DNA from: Chloroflexota bacterium
Lineage (GTDB): Bacteria > Chloroflexota > Chloroflexia > Thermomicrobiales > UBA6265
Assembly (NCBI GenBank): GCA_023389575.1
Contig: JAEWEG010000039.1
Coordinates: 1-64,000, forward strand
Reading direction: 5' to 3'
Length of the DNA: 64,000 nucleotides
A program made the position numbers and the translations under genes. Below, one piece after another: positions 8,685 through 17,624 of the stretch (within the stretch, counting starts at the first letter, position 1; each line of letters opens with the position of its first letter). The notes under the pieces were generated by a model, which saw only the letters and a program-made list of their open reading frames with translations, was not told where the DNA came from and made no database searches.

Positions 8685-9365
8685 ATGCGACTTCGTACGA
8701 AGCTCTCGGCACTGCTCGCGGTGCTGCTCTTTGCATTCACGTTCGTTGGAGGCACCGGCGTAGGTGCGCAGGAAGAAGACGCGGCAAGCCTCGAGCTGGG
8801 CGATCTCGAAGGTATCCAGTACGCGGTGAACCGCACGTATTCCCTTGACTACAGCGCGATGATGGACGTGATGAGCACGCCGGACGCCGAGCTCGAAATG
8901 CCGTCCGGCCTCATGGCCCTGAGCGCGATGGTGCTTGAGTTCGACGGCGATGACAACGCCGAGTCCGCCTTCGGCACCATCATTGACGAAATGGCGACTG
9001 AAGAGTTGGCCACCGAAGGTGTCGAGGAAGTCGATCTTGACCTCGGTGATGACAGCACCTCATACGCGGGTGTCGAGGAATACGACGGCGTTGAGTCCGA
9101 CGTCGTTGTGACGATCGTCCGAGACGGAAACTTCATCTACCTCATCTACGGCGCCAGCAGCGAAATCGACCTCCAGGAGACCGTCAAGGACTTCACCAAC
9201 ACGCTGATCGACAACGATGGCAGTGGCGAAGGTGAGTTCAACGAAGATGGCACCTCGACGGGTGGGATTTGGGACAAGTTCCCGGCCGCCGACGATGAAC
9301 TGGTCGCCGACCTGATCGCGTTTGACATGGTGATGTACCCCGAGACTGAAACCGGCGAAGGATAG
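8685..9365 (+). CDS. Secreted acidic protein, STGG(I/L)WDK family (copy A)
   Basis: The 226-residue protein has a signal peptide (1-28, MRLRTKLSALLAVLLFAFTF core). Its mature part is strongly acidic and mixed alpha/beta. The frame is open farther upstream, but the ATG at 8685 begins the signal peptide and follows AGAAGGG. It is a paralogue of the next gene: both share an LxGxxxAVxRxY-type start to the mature domain, a central RDGxxxYLI strand and a C-terminal block (STGGIWDKFPA here, STGGLWDKYIG there). No known family is recognised. Probably an extracellular or envelope domain; function unknown. Confidence 0.65.
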   Translation: MRLRTKLSALLAVLLFAFTFVGGTGVGAQEEDAASLELGDLEGIQYAVNRTYSLDYSAMMDVMSTPDAELEMPSGLMALSAMVLEFDGDDNAESAFGTIIDEMATEELATEGVEEVDLDLGDDSTSYAGVEEYDGVESDVVVTIVRDGNFIYLIYGASSEIDLQETVKDFTNTLIDNDGSGEGEFNEDGTSTGGIWDKFPAADDELVADLIAFDMVMYPETETGEG

Positions 9366-9396
9366 GCCACGGCCTTTCCTGAACCCTGGAAAACCA

Positions 9397-9431
9397 CGAC
9401 AGCCCGGCGAGCCACGCTCGCCGGGCTGTCG
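9397..9431 (+). terminator. Perfect 15-bp hairpin between the paralogous secreted proteins
   Basis: CGACAGCCCGGCGAG and its exact reverse complement are separated by the loop CCACG, 32 bases after the stop of copy A. It is a strong factor-independent-like terminator without a T-tract. Confidence 0.7.
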
Positions 9432-9515
9432 TCCAATCCGGGTCCTGCCCACGGCGTTCCGGGGTAGACTGCACGAGGCAATTCGCGATCCCATTCACGG
9501 CAAGGCGGGAACAGC

Positions 9516-10238
9516 ATGGTACGGAAGGTGATGGCGGCGTTCGGATTCTGCATGGCGCTGGTCCTGGTCATGGGCCAGCCGGTCGCGGCCCAGTCGTTCG
9601 AAAGCCTGCCCGGGCTCGAGCGCGCGGTGGTCCGTGCCTACATCGCCCCGAGCAATGAGTCCACCGAAGTCACGGTCGTCAGGGAAAATGACCAGGGCAC
9701 GCCGCTCGCCGAGCCGCGAATCGTTGAGGCGTCCACCCCGGACGCCGCGACACCCGACCCCGCCTCGCTCAGTGGCGTCGTGTTCCTCAGCATCGGAGTC
9801 TTCGAGTTCGACTCGGCCGATTCCGCCAGCGCCGCGTTCGACAGCCTGGCGCTCTATGCCACCGAGGTGTCCAACGCCGATCCCCAGTTCGCCGGTGGGT
9901 CCCGAACCGAGCTGGACGGCATTGGAGACCAGTCGATCCACGCCACCGCCACCCAGATGCGCCAGGATGTCCCGTTCTCCTACCTGCTCACCGTGGTTCG
10001 TGGGGACAGATACGTGTATCTGATCCAGGGAACGCTCGTTCGCCAGGATGCCACCGAGGAAGTCCGCCGAATGGTTCCCCGGCTGATCGAGAACCCGGCT
10101 GGCGAGGGCGGCACCTTCGATCCGAACGGCAAATCAACTGGTGGCCTGTGGGACAAGTACATTGGGGTGGATCCGGTCCTCCTCGAAGGATCGGACATCT
10201 TCGACGTGATCGTTTTCCCCACCGACGTGGACGCCTGA
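9516..10238 (+). CDS. Secreted protein, STGG(I/L)WDK family (copy B)
   Basis: The 240-residue protein has a signal peptide (1-25, ending VAAQS) and the same domain layout as copy A, including the C-terminal STGGLWDK block and the RGDRYVYLI strand that parallels RDGNFIYLI. It carries an extra insertion after the first helix (about residues 45-80, ending in a Pro/Asp-rich stretch). Copies A and B are separated by a strong hairpin, so each probably has its own promoter; a TAGACT -10-like element lies upstream at about 9464. Function unknown; export is well supported. Confidence 0.65.
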   Translation: MVRKVMAAFGFCMALVLVMGQPVAAQSFESLPGLERAVVRAYIAPSNESTEVTVVRENDQGTPLAEPRIVEASTPDAATPDPASLSGVVFLSIGVFEFDSADSASAAFDSLALYATEVSNADPQFAGGSRTELDGIGDQSIHATATQMRQDVPFSYLLTVVRGDRYVYLIQGTLVRQDATEEVRRMVPRLIENPAGEGGTFDPNGKSTGGLWDKYIGVDPVLLEGSDIFDVIVFPTDVDA

Positions 10239-10609
10239 CGCGGCGCTCCGCCAGTGGCAACACCCGATCCCAATGAACACTCAATGCTCATACCTGAATA
10301 GGCGGCATTCACAAGCGTAAGGGGTAGGCCCTGGTGCATTGATGGCGCGGTCATTGTCGAACGCAGGGTGTCCGCCCTGGCCGGAGCATCCAAGACGTCA
10401 GGAAGAGACGTCGTCATGCCGAGCGGAGCGAGGTATTCCCGGACGAAGTCCATGGCGGCGAAGCCGCCAGTTCCGATTCAGGAACAGAGGGCATGGGACT
10501 GCCCTACTGAACGTGTCGCAAGCACCCTCCACCGTCGATATCCCTGGAACGCGAGAACGCCCGGCCAATCGGCCGGGCGTTCTCATGCGGTTTACCTATG
10601 GATGACGGC
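10239..10609. other. Intergenic region with dispersed-repeat remnant
   Basis: 371 bases between convergent genes. It holds a segment at about 10409-10460 (GTCGTCATGCCGAGCGGAGC then CGGACGAAGTCC) that resembles one end of the MITE-like element at 37591-37760, and the hairpin at 10553-10584. No gene is seen. Confidence 0.5.
10553..10584 (-). terminator. Perfect 14-bp hairpin downstream of aquaporin gene
   Basis: GAGAACGCCCGGCC, loop AATC, and the exact reverse complement, 26 bases past the end of the minus-strand aquaporin gene. Because it lies between convergent genes it could act in both directions. Confidence 0.65.
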
Positions 10610-11569
10610 CTATTCCTGGGGCGGACGCCGTCGTTGCTGTCGCCGGGGCTGTTCGCCCGGTCCCGGTTGAGGAGCCCGCTGCTGCGGCGGGCGCTGGCCA
10701 CCCTGTCGCGGTTGCTGTGGCTGCGGCATCGGCTCATCGTCGTAGAGCGTGGCCGGCGGTAGGTCCGGATCAAATGCCGCTCGCTGGGGCGGGCGCGGCG
10801 TGCCTCGCTGCCGCGGATCGCGGAGAGGTGGCTCGCCCTCCACCGATGGGCGCCGCCGCTGCTGCGGCCGTGGCCGTCCCTCGGCCGGAGGGGCGGTTTC
10901 CGGTTCCGGGCGATCCTCCGCCCAGCCTTCGGGTCCGCGAATGAACTCGTAACCCACCGCGCCAATCGCGCCGCCGATGAACGGCGCCGTCAGGTAAATC
11001 CAGATGTCATCGAACGACCACGACGCCAGCGCCGGGCCAAGCGACCGGAACGGGTTCACCGAACCGCCCGTGATCGGTCCGGCGATGATCTCGATCATCA
11101 GCAGCGTCGCGCCGATCGCGAGACCAACCGCCGCCGCGGGAACCCGCTTGTCGGTGGCCACCGCCACGATGATGAACACGAACAGCGCCGTCGTCACCAG
11201 CTCCAGCAGGAACCCATCGAGCACGCTGTAGCCCTCGGTCACCGAGGTGCCGCCGAGACCATTGATATTGCCGTGAATCAGGCGCAGGAACAGCGATGCC
11301 AGGACCGCTCCCACGAATTGCGCCCCGATGTAGTAGGGCACCTGCGACATCGGGAACCGGCCGATCAACGCCAGTCCCACCGTTACCGCCGGGTTCACAT
11401 GGGCACCGCTGATGTGGCCCAGCGCGTAGATGATCCCCATCAACGCGAAGCCGAAGGCCAGCGCGTAGTTGGAACCGATCATCGCGGCTCCGGTGCCAGC
11501 CAGCACCAGGATGAAGATACCTATGGCTTCCGCCACCATCTTCCTGATGAGGTCTTCCTGAACGACCAT
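10610..11569 (-). CDS. MIP/aquaporin family channel with variant second NPA box and disordered tail
   Basis: Residues 1-212 form a standard six-helix aquaporin: HVNPAVT (first NPA, 59-61) and GGSVNPFRSLGPA in the second half. The second box reads NPF (172-174) rather than NPA, while the following arginine of the selectivity filter is kept. Family members use both NPA boxes to place the two half-helices in the pore, so an Ala-to-Phe change should narrow or alter the channel. Residues 213-319 are a cytoplasmic tail of Pro, Gln, Arg and Gly, which most aquaporins lack. GAGAGGG lies just before the ATG. Water or small solute (glycerol, gas) specificity cannot be read. Confidence 0.85.
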   Translation of the reverse strand: MVVQEDLIRKMVAEAIGIFILVLAGTGAAMIGSNYALAFGFALMGIIYALGHISGAHVNPAVTVGLALIGRFPMSQVPYYIGAQFVGAVLASLFLRLIHGNINGLGGTSVTEGYSVLDGFLLELVTTALFVFIIVAVATDKRVPAAAVGLAIGATLLMIEIIAGPITGGSVNPFRSLGPALASWSFDDIWIYLTAPFIGGAIGAVGYEFIRGPEGWAEDRPEPETAPPAEGRPRPQQRRRPSVEGEPPLRDPRQRGTPRPPQRAAFDPDLPPATLYDDEPMPQPQQPRQGGQRPPQQRAPQPGPGEQPRRQQRRRPPQE

Positions 11570-11733
11570 TCCCTCTCTCCCCGCTCACTTGCGGCCACTG
11601 TTGACCCGCATCCATCCGTGAGTGTCGCCCGCCGAACCCAGGTTGTTTCCAACAATGGATATTCACTGACGATCAGGGTCACATTGTACAGGTCCGGCCG
11701 ATGTCGAGGGGTGGATTGGTCAGGTCCGGTCCA

Positions 11734-13065
11734 TCACGCCGCGCTGGGCGCCGTGCGCGCCGGAGGATCGACCGGTCGCACCTGGGCGATACCCAGCGCC
11801 GATATCGTCACCACCACCGCCAGCACCCAGTACACCGGTACATAGCCACCCCAGGCCACCACCAGCAGGCTTACGATCAGCGGACCGGCCGCCATGGCCG
11901 ACTGGGAGACGAACGCCATCGTCCCCGAAATCGCCCCGTAGGCCCGCAGGCCGAATACGTCGGCCACCAGGCTCGCCCGCATCAGTGTCAGGGCTCCGTT
12001 CCCGGCGCTGAACAGCACCACGAAGGCCCACACGCCCACCGCCGAATCGGCCATGGCCAGCACAGCAATACCCGAGGCGTGCAACACGAAGATCGCGATC
12101 GAGGTCGGCCTGTGTCCAAACCGGTCCGCCAGCGGTGCGAACACAATGCGTCCCGGCAGTTTCAGCAACCCAATCGCGCCGGCCGCGGTCGCCGCGAACG
12201 CCGGCGAGAACCCTTCGTCCTGCAGGTAAGGGATGAGGTGGATCTGCACCGCGACCGCGCAGCCCCAGATCACCGCGAACGAGGTGGCGATCCACCAGAA
12301 CTGCGTCGTGTGCATCGCGTCGCCGAGGGGCACGTTCGCGACCTCGGGCGGTTGGGCCGGATGGACCGCCGCCGATGGATCGGCCACATGCAGGATCTCC
12401 ACCGGTCGCGCTCCGTCTGGCGCGAGGCGCAGGTCCGATGGCTGGTGCCGCACGAACAGCGCGTGCGGCAGGATCGTGGTCACCGCCAGGATGATCGCCA
12501 GGACCACCAGCGACTCTCGCCAGCCAAACCCTTCCACCAGCCAGTTCGTCAGCGGCAGGAAGACCACGCTCGCCAGGCCGCCCGTGAACGTGAGCACGGC
12601 CAGCGCCCGGTTTCGGTCCCTCCGAAACCACGTCGCCACGATTACGAAGGTCGGCTCGTAGAGCACAGCCGCCATCGTCAGCCCGATTCCCACCCAGATC
12701 AGGAAGAACATCGGCAGCGACTGCACGGTGGACCACGCCAGCACCATCAGCGCCGCGCCAATCGAGCCCACGGTCATCAGCCACCTGGCGCCGTGCCGGT
12801 CGACCCACCGGCCCACCGGAATCCCGGCCAGCCCGGCCACGAGCCCGCCCACCGAGAACGCCGCCGTCATCTGCACCCGGCTCCAGCCCAGATCGTCGCC
12901 CATCGGCACGATCAGCACGGAGAAGGCGTAGTAAAGCACTCCCCACGAGACAAGTTCGGTGAAGGACACGATCCACACCAGCACCCACCCGTAATACCAA
13001 CGCCCACCCGATAAAGGTGGGCGCTTATTGAACATACCGGTGGCGCGTGTCGGGAACTTGGGCAT
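11734..13065 (-). CDS. MFS transporter (monocarboxylate/OFA-like)
   Basis: About 12 hydrophobic segments with the MFS loop motif GRWVDRHGARW between helices 2 and 3 and a matching ADRFGHRP loop in the second half. The N-terminus (GRWYYGWVLVWIVSF) is typical of the OFA/monocarboxylate branch. The substrate is probably an organic anion, but this is not fixed by sequence. The frame is open to a GTG at 13134; the ATG at 13065 is a compromise (443 residues) and the ATG at 13035 is equally possible, since none has a clear ribosome site. It stands alone, 165 bases upstream of the aquaporin on the same strand. Confidence 0.8.
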   Translation of the reverse strand: MPKFPTRATGMFNKRPPLSGGRWYYGWVLVWIVSFTELVSWGVLYYAFSVLIVPMGDDLGWSRVQMTAAFSVGGLVAGLAGIPVGRWVDRHGARWLMTVGSIGAALMVLAWSTVQSLPMFFLIWVGIGLTMAAVLYEPTFVIVATWFRRDRNRALAVLTFTGGLASVVFLPLTNWLVEGFGWRESLVVLAIILAVTTILPHALFVRHQPSDLRLAPDGARPVEILHVADPSAAVHPAQPPEVANVPLGDAMHTTQFWWIATSFAVIWGCAVAVQIHLIPYLQDEGFSPAFAATAAGAIGLLKLPGRIVFAPLADRFGHRPTSIAIFVLHASGIAVLAMADSAVGVWAFVVLFSAGNGALTLMRASLVADVFGLRAYGAISGTMAFVSQSAMAAGPLIVSLLVVAWGGYVPVYWVLAVVVTISALGIAQVRPVDPPARTAPSAA

Positions 13066-13477
13066 GTCGGCTTTCGGCGATCGAACGGGAACCAGCGAAG
13101 TTAACAATGCTGGATCATCGCAGCCGGTCGCCACCGGCGCAACACGGTGAACATCTGTCCACTGATCACGGGAGGGCTTCGCCCCTGGTGGTGGGCAACG
13201 TAATCCTCACCCAGAATCCCTGCTGGAAACCCATACACCGGCACGCTCCTCAAGGGACGGCTGATTCGGCTGCCGGTTAGGGTTTCCCTACTGTTGATCG
13301 ACACCATTCTCGAGACCAGACGCTCTACGGTCCGATGCGGAAGGTGACGCCGCACAACCCCTGCCGCGGACAGTGCGGAGGTCCTGCGCGGCCGCCTATC
13401 GCATCCTCTGCGGACGGGCACTGGCCGCGGTATGGGCCTCCCTTCAGCGAATTTTCGTGCCAATCCATACGGTCAGC
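13066..13477. other. Intergenic region with palindromic repeat A
   Basis: Gap of about 410 bases between two minus-strand genes. It contains repeat copy A at 13225-13293. The rest shows no convincing reading frame or RNA. Confidence 0.4.
13225..13293 (+). repeat. Palindromic intergenic repeat, copy A
   Basis: GGAAACCCATACACCGGC, a spacer of about 28 bases, then GCCGGTTAGGGTTTCCCTAC. The two arms are imperfect reverse complements. The same unit occurs at 39990-40061, 40074-40149 and 46368-46443. Confidence 0.8.
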
Positions 13478-13852
13478 CTACTGGAGGTCGATCTTCACCG
13501 GCGTCGCCGTTCGCGACCACTCGTTGGGGAGGGGCGCGTCGCTGTCGGCGTCGAAATCGTAATACTTGCCGGCCACCACGCGTCGAATCCGCTCATCGAG
13601 CGCCGCGTCGTCGACCACGCTCGCCACGCCGGTGACCCAGGTGTCGCCCACCCGGAACCGGACCGTGGGCGTCTTCTGGAAGTTCCGTATCCAGTCCTTG
13701 TTCAGGCCGCCGCCCGACAGGATGTAGATCATCCCGTTCTCGTAGGCGAACCAGATCTCGGTTTCGCGCGGCTGCCCGCTCACGCGGCCCGTCGTTTCCA
13801 GGTAGCCGAGTTTGGTCGTGGGGTCGAACGGTGGCGTGTCATGGTCGCTCAA
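13478..13852 (-). CDS. Ddn-like deazaflavin (F420)-dependent nitroreductase family protein
   Basis: The 124-residue split-barrel protein carries the family signature near the N-terminus (YLETTGRVSGQPRETEIWF) and the GDTWVTG strand. Known members (Mycobacterium Ddn and relatives, PF04075) use reduced F420 to reduce quinones or nitro compounds. It is the last gene of a minus-strand run with the VOC and FMN reductase genes (18 and 7 bases between them). This and the LLM and PPOX proteins near 55 kb suggest that the organism makes F420. Substrate unknown. Confidence 0.75.
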   Translation of the reverse strand: MSDHDTPPFDPTTKLGYLETTGRVSGQPRETEIWFAYENGMIYILSGGGLNKDWIRNFQKTPTVRFRVGDTWVTGVASVVDDAALDERIRRVVAGKYYDFDADSDAPLPNEWSRTATPVKIDLQ

Positions 13853-13870
13853 TGCATCGCTCCTCGCTGG

Positions 13871-14305
13871 TCAGGAATCAATCGGCCGGTTGGCCCAATC
13901 CACCACCGCATCCATCAGCTCAACGCAGTTGCCGTCGGGATCGTCCAGGTACAGCGAGCGGTTTCCATCGCCGAACTCGATTCGTAACGTCTCGTATCCG
14001 AGGTCCGCCAACCGCTCCTGGACCTCGTCGATCGTGCCGTGGGGTATCCGTAGCGCGAAGTGGACATGCGCTCCACCCCGGCCGTTGGCGATCGCGCCGA
14101 CCGCGGCCTTCGCCGTCCACAGGCCGAGCGCCGACGTGTCGCCCATGTCCAGCCACACCGCCGGTCGATCCTCGCCCCAGCGTTGCACGACATCGAGGCC
14201 GATCACGTCCCGGTAGAACCGTTCCGCCGCGTCCAGGTCCTCGACCTCCAGCACCATCTCGTGCATGCCGGTTGGTCGAATCCGTCGCGTGCCGCCATCA
14301 TCCAT
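13871..14305 (-). CDS. VOC/glyoxalase family metalloprotein
   Basis: The 144-residue protein starts at the ATG at 14305, which follows GAAGGATAAC; the longer frame has no good site. It has the VOC beta-alpha-beta-beta-beta pattern: MHEMVLEVEDLDAAERFYRDV at the start of the first module and DPDGNCVELMD with the metal-binding Glu at the end of the second. His in the first strand (GMHEM) and Glu in VELM are likely metal ligands. It lies between a flavin reductase and a Ddn-like protein in one operon, so it may act on a related small molecule (ring cleavage, isomerisation or binding). Confidence 0.75.
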   Translation of the reverse strand: MDDGGTRRIRPTGMHEMVLEVEDLDAAERFYRDVIGLDVVQRWGEDRPAVWLDMGDTSALGLWTAKAAVGAIANGRGGAHVHFALRIPHGTIDEVQERLADLGYETLRIEFGDGNRSLYLDDPDGNCVELMDAVVDWANRPIDS

Positions 14306-14312
14306 TGTGGAG

Positions 14313-14981
14313 TTATCCTTCGGAGGCCAATCCCTGCTGAATCGCCGAACGTCCCCGGAGATAGCCGGAGAACGACACCAGTTCATCCACCATCAGGTCG
14401 ATTCGCTGGTCGATCTTCGGGCTGTTGATCCTCACCGTCTCGCGATTCACCGTGTCCTCGGGAACCGCCACATGCGTTGGCATCGAGATGCCCTTCAGCC
14501 CGCGCACGCAGTTCGTCAGCGCATGCAGCACGCCCATCGCCGTCATTCCGCCGTACGCCATCAACCCCACGGGCTTGCCGCCGAAGTAGGGAGGATCGTC
14601 CCTGCCCAGGAAGATGAGCAGGTCGAGCACGTTCTTGATCGCGCCGGAAATCGTGCCGTGATACGTGGGTGAGCAGATGATGATGCCATCCGCCCGTCGA
14701 ACCTCGTTCAGCAGCCAGTTCAGGGTCGGCGGGTAGTCCTCCAGCCGCCACTCCGTATGCAGCAGGGGCAGGTTCAGGTCGTACACCGTCGCCAGCGAGG
14801 TCTCGCAGCCCAGCAGTTCGGCCTTGCGCAGGGCCTCCTGCAGGGGAACCAGGCTCCACGACTTCGCGCTGGTCGTCCCCCCAATCCCCAGGAGGCGCAC
14901 CGGCTCCCTGTTGGTGCGATTGCCAGTCACGGTCTGGAGTGAAACAACCCTGGACGTCGGTGAATTCTTGGCATCGGTCAT
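14313..14981 (-). CDS. NADPH-dependent FMN reductase family protein
   Basis: The 222-residue flavodoxin-like protein has LLGIGGTTSAKSWS near the N-terminus (phosphate-binding loop of FMN), then SPTYHGTISGAIKNVLD, the flavin-binding loop of this family, and GLMAYGGMTAMGVL. The ATG at 14981 is preferred to the upstream GTG-initiated frame because homologues start near this point. By family it transfers electrons from NAD(P)H to FMN or to quinones/azo compounds. It heads a tight three-gene operon with a VOC protein and a Ddn-like F420 enzyme. Confidence 0.8.
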   Translation of the reverse strand: MTDAKNSPTSRVVSLQTVTGNRTNREPVRLLGIGGTTSAKSWSLVPLQEALRKAELLGCETSLATVYDLNLPLLHTEWRLEDYPPTLNWLLNEVRRADGIIICSPTYHGTISGAIKNVLDLLIFLGRDDPPYFGGKPVGLMAYGGMTAMGVLHALTNCVRGLKGISMPTHVAVPEDTVNRETVRINSPKIDQRIDLMVDELVSFSGYLRGRSAIQQGLASEG

Positions 14982-15138
14982 GATAGGTGCGCCTTTCGTG
15001 GCAGGGTCCCCGTGGGTGGTTCCGGCGAACCGCGAAGGTCGCGTTCCACGGGACATTCCCACAATACTTCTCACATGATAGTGCCTGCGTTATCGTCGCG
15101 CGAAATCCCGCTCCAGCCGCATATCCCACCAGCAACGT

Positions 15139-16518
15139 TTATCGCAGCGTCCGCACCGGCGTCCGGAACCAGAGATACGGGACATAACACAGGATCAGCA
15201 GGCCGTTGATCGCCACCGCCCATTGCACGTCGATCAGGCGCGCCAGGAACCCCGCCAGCAACCCACCGATCGGCGTCAGGCCCCACAGCATGGACTGTAC
15301 CGAGACCACCCGGCCCCGGTAATGCTCATCCACGTTGGTTTGCACCAGTGTGTCGGCCATGGTCGAGTAGAGTGACCACACCATGCCGATGAAGAACGCC
15401 ACCGGGAACGACAGCCACGGATTGGACGACAGCCCAAACGCCGCGACGGCCACCCCGAAGGCGGCCACCCCAATGATCACCAGGCGGCCGCGCCGGTGTG
15501 CCCCGGTCAGGAACGCCACAGTGATCGTGCCGACCAGTGAGCCCGCTCCCACCGTTCCCAGCAGCCAGCCGAGCCCGCCATCCGGAAGCTTCAGCACGTC
15601 CTGGGCGATGGCGGGCGCCATGGTGGAGTAGCTCATGCCGAGCGCGATCGGCACGATGTCCACCGAAAGCAGGCCGCGCATGGTGGGGGTGCGCCAGATG
15701 TAGCGATAGCCTTCCTTGAGCATCGTCAGTGGCCGGTCCGCCTCCGCCGCCGGGCTCAGGTGGGACCGCGCCACGGTGAGTGTCATCACGATCAGGAGCA
15801 GGGGGAGGATGGCGATGGTGGTGAACAGGAAACAGGCCGCGATTCCGACCGCGGCGATGATCCAGCCCGCGATCGTTGGCCCGATGATGCGGGCGCCGTT
15901 GAACCCCGCCATGTTCAGCGCGATCGCGCTCTGCAGTTCGCGTCGTTGCACCAGCGAGGGCACCAGCGCCAGCCTGGCCGGCCAGTCGAAGCCGGACACC
16001 AGTCCGAGCAGCGCGCCAATCGCCAGCAGGTGCCAGAACTGAACGGTATCCGTGAACACCAGCAGGGTCAGCGCCGCGCTGGCGATCAGCGCGGTGACCT
16101 GCGTCATCACGATGACCTTGCGCCGGTCCACCCGGTCAAGGTACGCCCCGGCGATCGGTCCCGCGATCAACTCCGGCACGGCTTGGGCGAACCCCATCAG
16201 GCCCAGCTTGAAGGGATCGCCGGTAAGGTCGTAGACCAGCACGCCCATGGCCGTGATGCGGACCCAGGTCCCGGTCATCGAGAGCGTGAACGTCACCCAG
16301 AACCGGGCGAAGCTCGAATTGCGGAGGGCACCCAGCGGACCGGTTCGCTCCGGATCCTCCTCCGGGTGGGACGCGGTGTCGCTGGGTGTTTGGTCGCCTT
16401 GCGGGCTGGGTATGTGGGTGTCCGTGGTGGCCGATGAGCTCACGACGGTGGTTCCGGGAGGGAACGGGTGACGATGCTCACGCGAACGGGTCCCCTGACG
16501 ATTGCGGCGAACAACCAA
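15139..16518 (-). CDS. MFS transporter, EntS-like (MFS_3) branch
   Basis: The 459-residue protein has an unusual hydrophilic N-terminal stretch of about 65 residues rich in Ser, Thr and Pro, then the motif LGALRNSSFARFWVTFTLS and 10-12 membrane segments. AGAYLDRVDRRKVI is the helix 2-3 loop. The layout is that of the EntS/macrolide efflux branch of the MFS, generally exporters of siderophores or drugs. The start is uncertain: the TTG at 16518 has no clear ribosome site and a GTG some 75 bases downstream is possible, which would shorten the tail. No biosynthetic genes are next to it. Confidence 0.8.
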   Translation of the reverse strand: MVVRRNRQGTRSREHRHPFPPGTTVVSSSATTDTHIPSPQGDQTPSDTASHPEEDPERTGPLGALRNSSFARFWVTFTLSMTGTWVRITAMGVLVYDLTGDPFKLGLMGFAQAVPELIAGPIAGAYLDRVDRRKVIVMTQVTALIASAALTLLVFTDTVQFWHLLAIGALLGLVSGFDWPARLALVPSLVQRRELQSAIALNMAGFNGARIIGPTIAGWIIAAVGIAACFLFTTIAILPLLLIVMTLTVARSHLSPAAEADRPLTMLKEGYRYIWRTPTMRGLLSVDIVPIALGMSYSTMAPAIAQDVLKLPDGGLGWLLGTVGAGSLVGTITVAFLTGAHRRGRLVIIGVAAFGVAVAAFGLSSNPWLSFPVAFFIGMVWSLYSTMADTLVQTNVDEHYRGRVVSVQSMLWGLTPIGGLLAGFLARLIDVQWAVAINGLLILCYVPYLWFRTPVRTLR

Positions 16519-16575
16519 CTGTAGCTGGTCGCCACGATAGCAGAGGACCCGGGATAAAACAATATATGAGTTGGT

Positions 16576-17502
16576 TTATTCGTTCAGCCAGATCGGGTTG
16601 GTCCACGCCTTCGTGCCGTCGATCGCCATCACCGTTACCCGGCACCACCCGCCGCGCTGGAACGACTCCAGCGACACCGATCCGCCGTCCACCGGTCCGG
16701 GAACCACCCGCTGCGTGCGGGAACCCTCGCCCGACACGATGATGACGTCCACCGGCGAGCAGGCGATGTGAAGGCGGTCGCCCTCAACCCAGACGTAGTG
16801 GAGTTCGGGCCCGGTGGAGGAGTAGTAGTGGCCCGCCTTCAGTGCCTCCAGCAGCGATGCTTCGTCCAGCGATTCCGCCTTTACCTGCACCCAGCCGCCA
16901 TAGGCATCCCGCTCAGCCTCGCCCGGGTGTTTCATATGCGCATCGTCGGTGGCCGTCGCGTTGAGGCGATATCCCTTCGCCAGCAGCAGGTCGGTGAAGT
17001 GCCAGCTTTCACCCCGTGCCACTTCCACCTCGCAGCCATGGTTGTAGACCTCCACGGCGTCCGCCAGGTCGAGCACGGTTTCCGCGTCCACGATCGAGGT
17101 CGTGCTCCAGAACGGATGGGCCAGTGAAATGAACGCCCCCGCCTCCCGCGCCCTGGCCGCCACCTCGCGCCCCGTCTCCTCCCGGCCTATCCAGGGGAAG
17201 TCGAGCGGCAACCCATTGGCCACGATGTGCCAGAGGTCACCGCATTCCATGCCGGGGCCGTGGATCTCCGCCCCGAGGATCGTCGTGAAATCCTCGGACC
17301 GGAGGTCGCGCGTGTCGGACACCACCGGATCGACGCCATCCTTCGGCAGGAAGTGGTCGGTGAGCGAGACGAAGTCGTAGCCCCGTTCGCGGTACCCGGC
17401 GAGGGTGTCGGCGGGCGACTTCGCGCCGTCGGAATTGGTCGAGTGCAGGTGCAGGTTGCCGCGGTAGAAGCGGCCCGGCTTGTCGAACGGAAGGTTATGC
17501 AT
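16576..17502 (-). CDS. PHP-domain metal-dependent phosphoesterase (CehA/McbA-like)
   Basis: The 308-residue protein has the PHP metal motifs in order: HLHS (18-21), SLTDH, GAEIHGPG and the late ATDDAH. The C-terminal 60 residues form a beta-rich extension ending in WTNPIWLNE, as in CehA/McbA-type family members. PHP enzymes hydrolyse phosphodiesters or carbamate/aryl esters with a tri-metal centre. No signal peptide, so cytosolic. It stands alone between an MFS transporter and a VWA protein. The substrate is unknown. Confidence 0.8.
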   Translation of the reverse strand: MHNLPFDKPGRFYRGNLHLHSTNSDGAKSPADTLAGYRERGYDFVSLTDHFLPKDGVDPVVSDTRDLRSEDFTTILGAEIHGPGMECGDLWHIVANGLPLDFPWIGREETGREVAARAREAGAFISLAHPFWSTTSIVDAETVLDLADAVEVYNHGCEVEVARGESWHFTDLLLAKGYRLNATATDDAHMKHPGEAERDAYGGWVQVKAESLDEASLLEALKAGHYYSSTGPELHYVWVEGDRLHIACSPVDVIIVSGEGSRTQRVVPGPVDGGSVSLESFQRGGWCRVTVMAIDGTKAWTNPIWLNE

Positions 17503-17624
17503 CGCGTGGATTCTCCATCAGGATCGGCGGTCGGAGTTGCGTGTTCCGGGGACTATTCCACGCCCGATGCGACCGCGCAATACATTTGGGAGATCGTGCC
17601 TTCACGCTGGATGGTAACCGCCGA

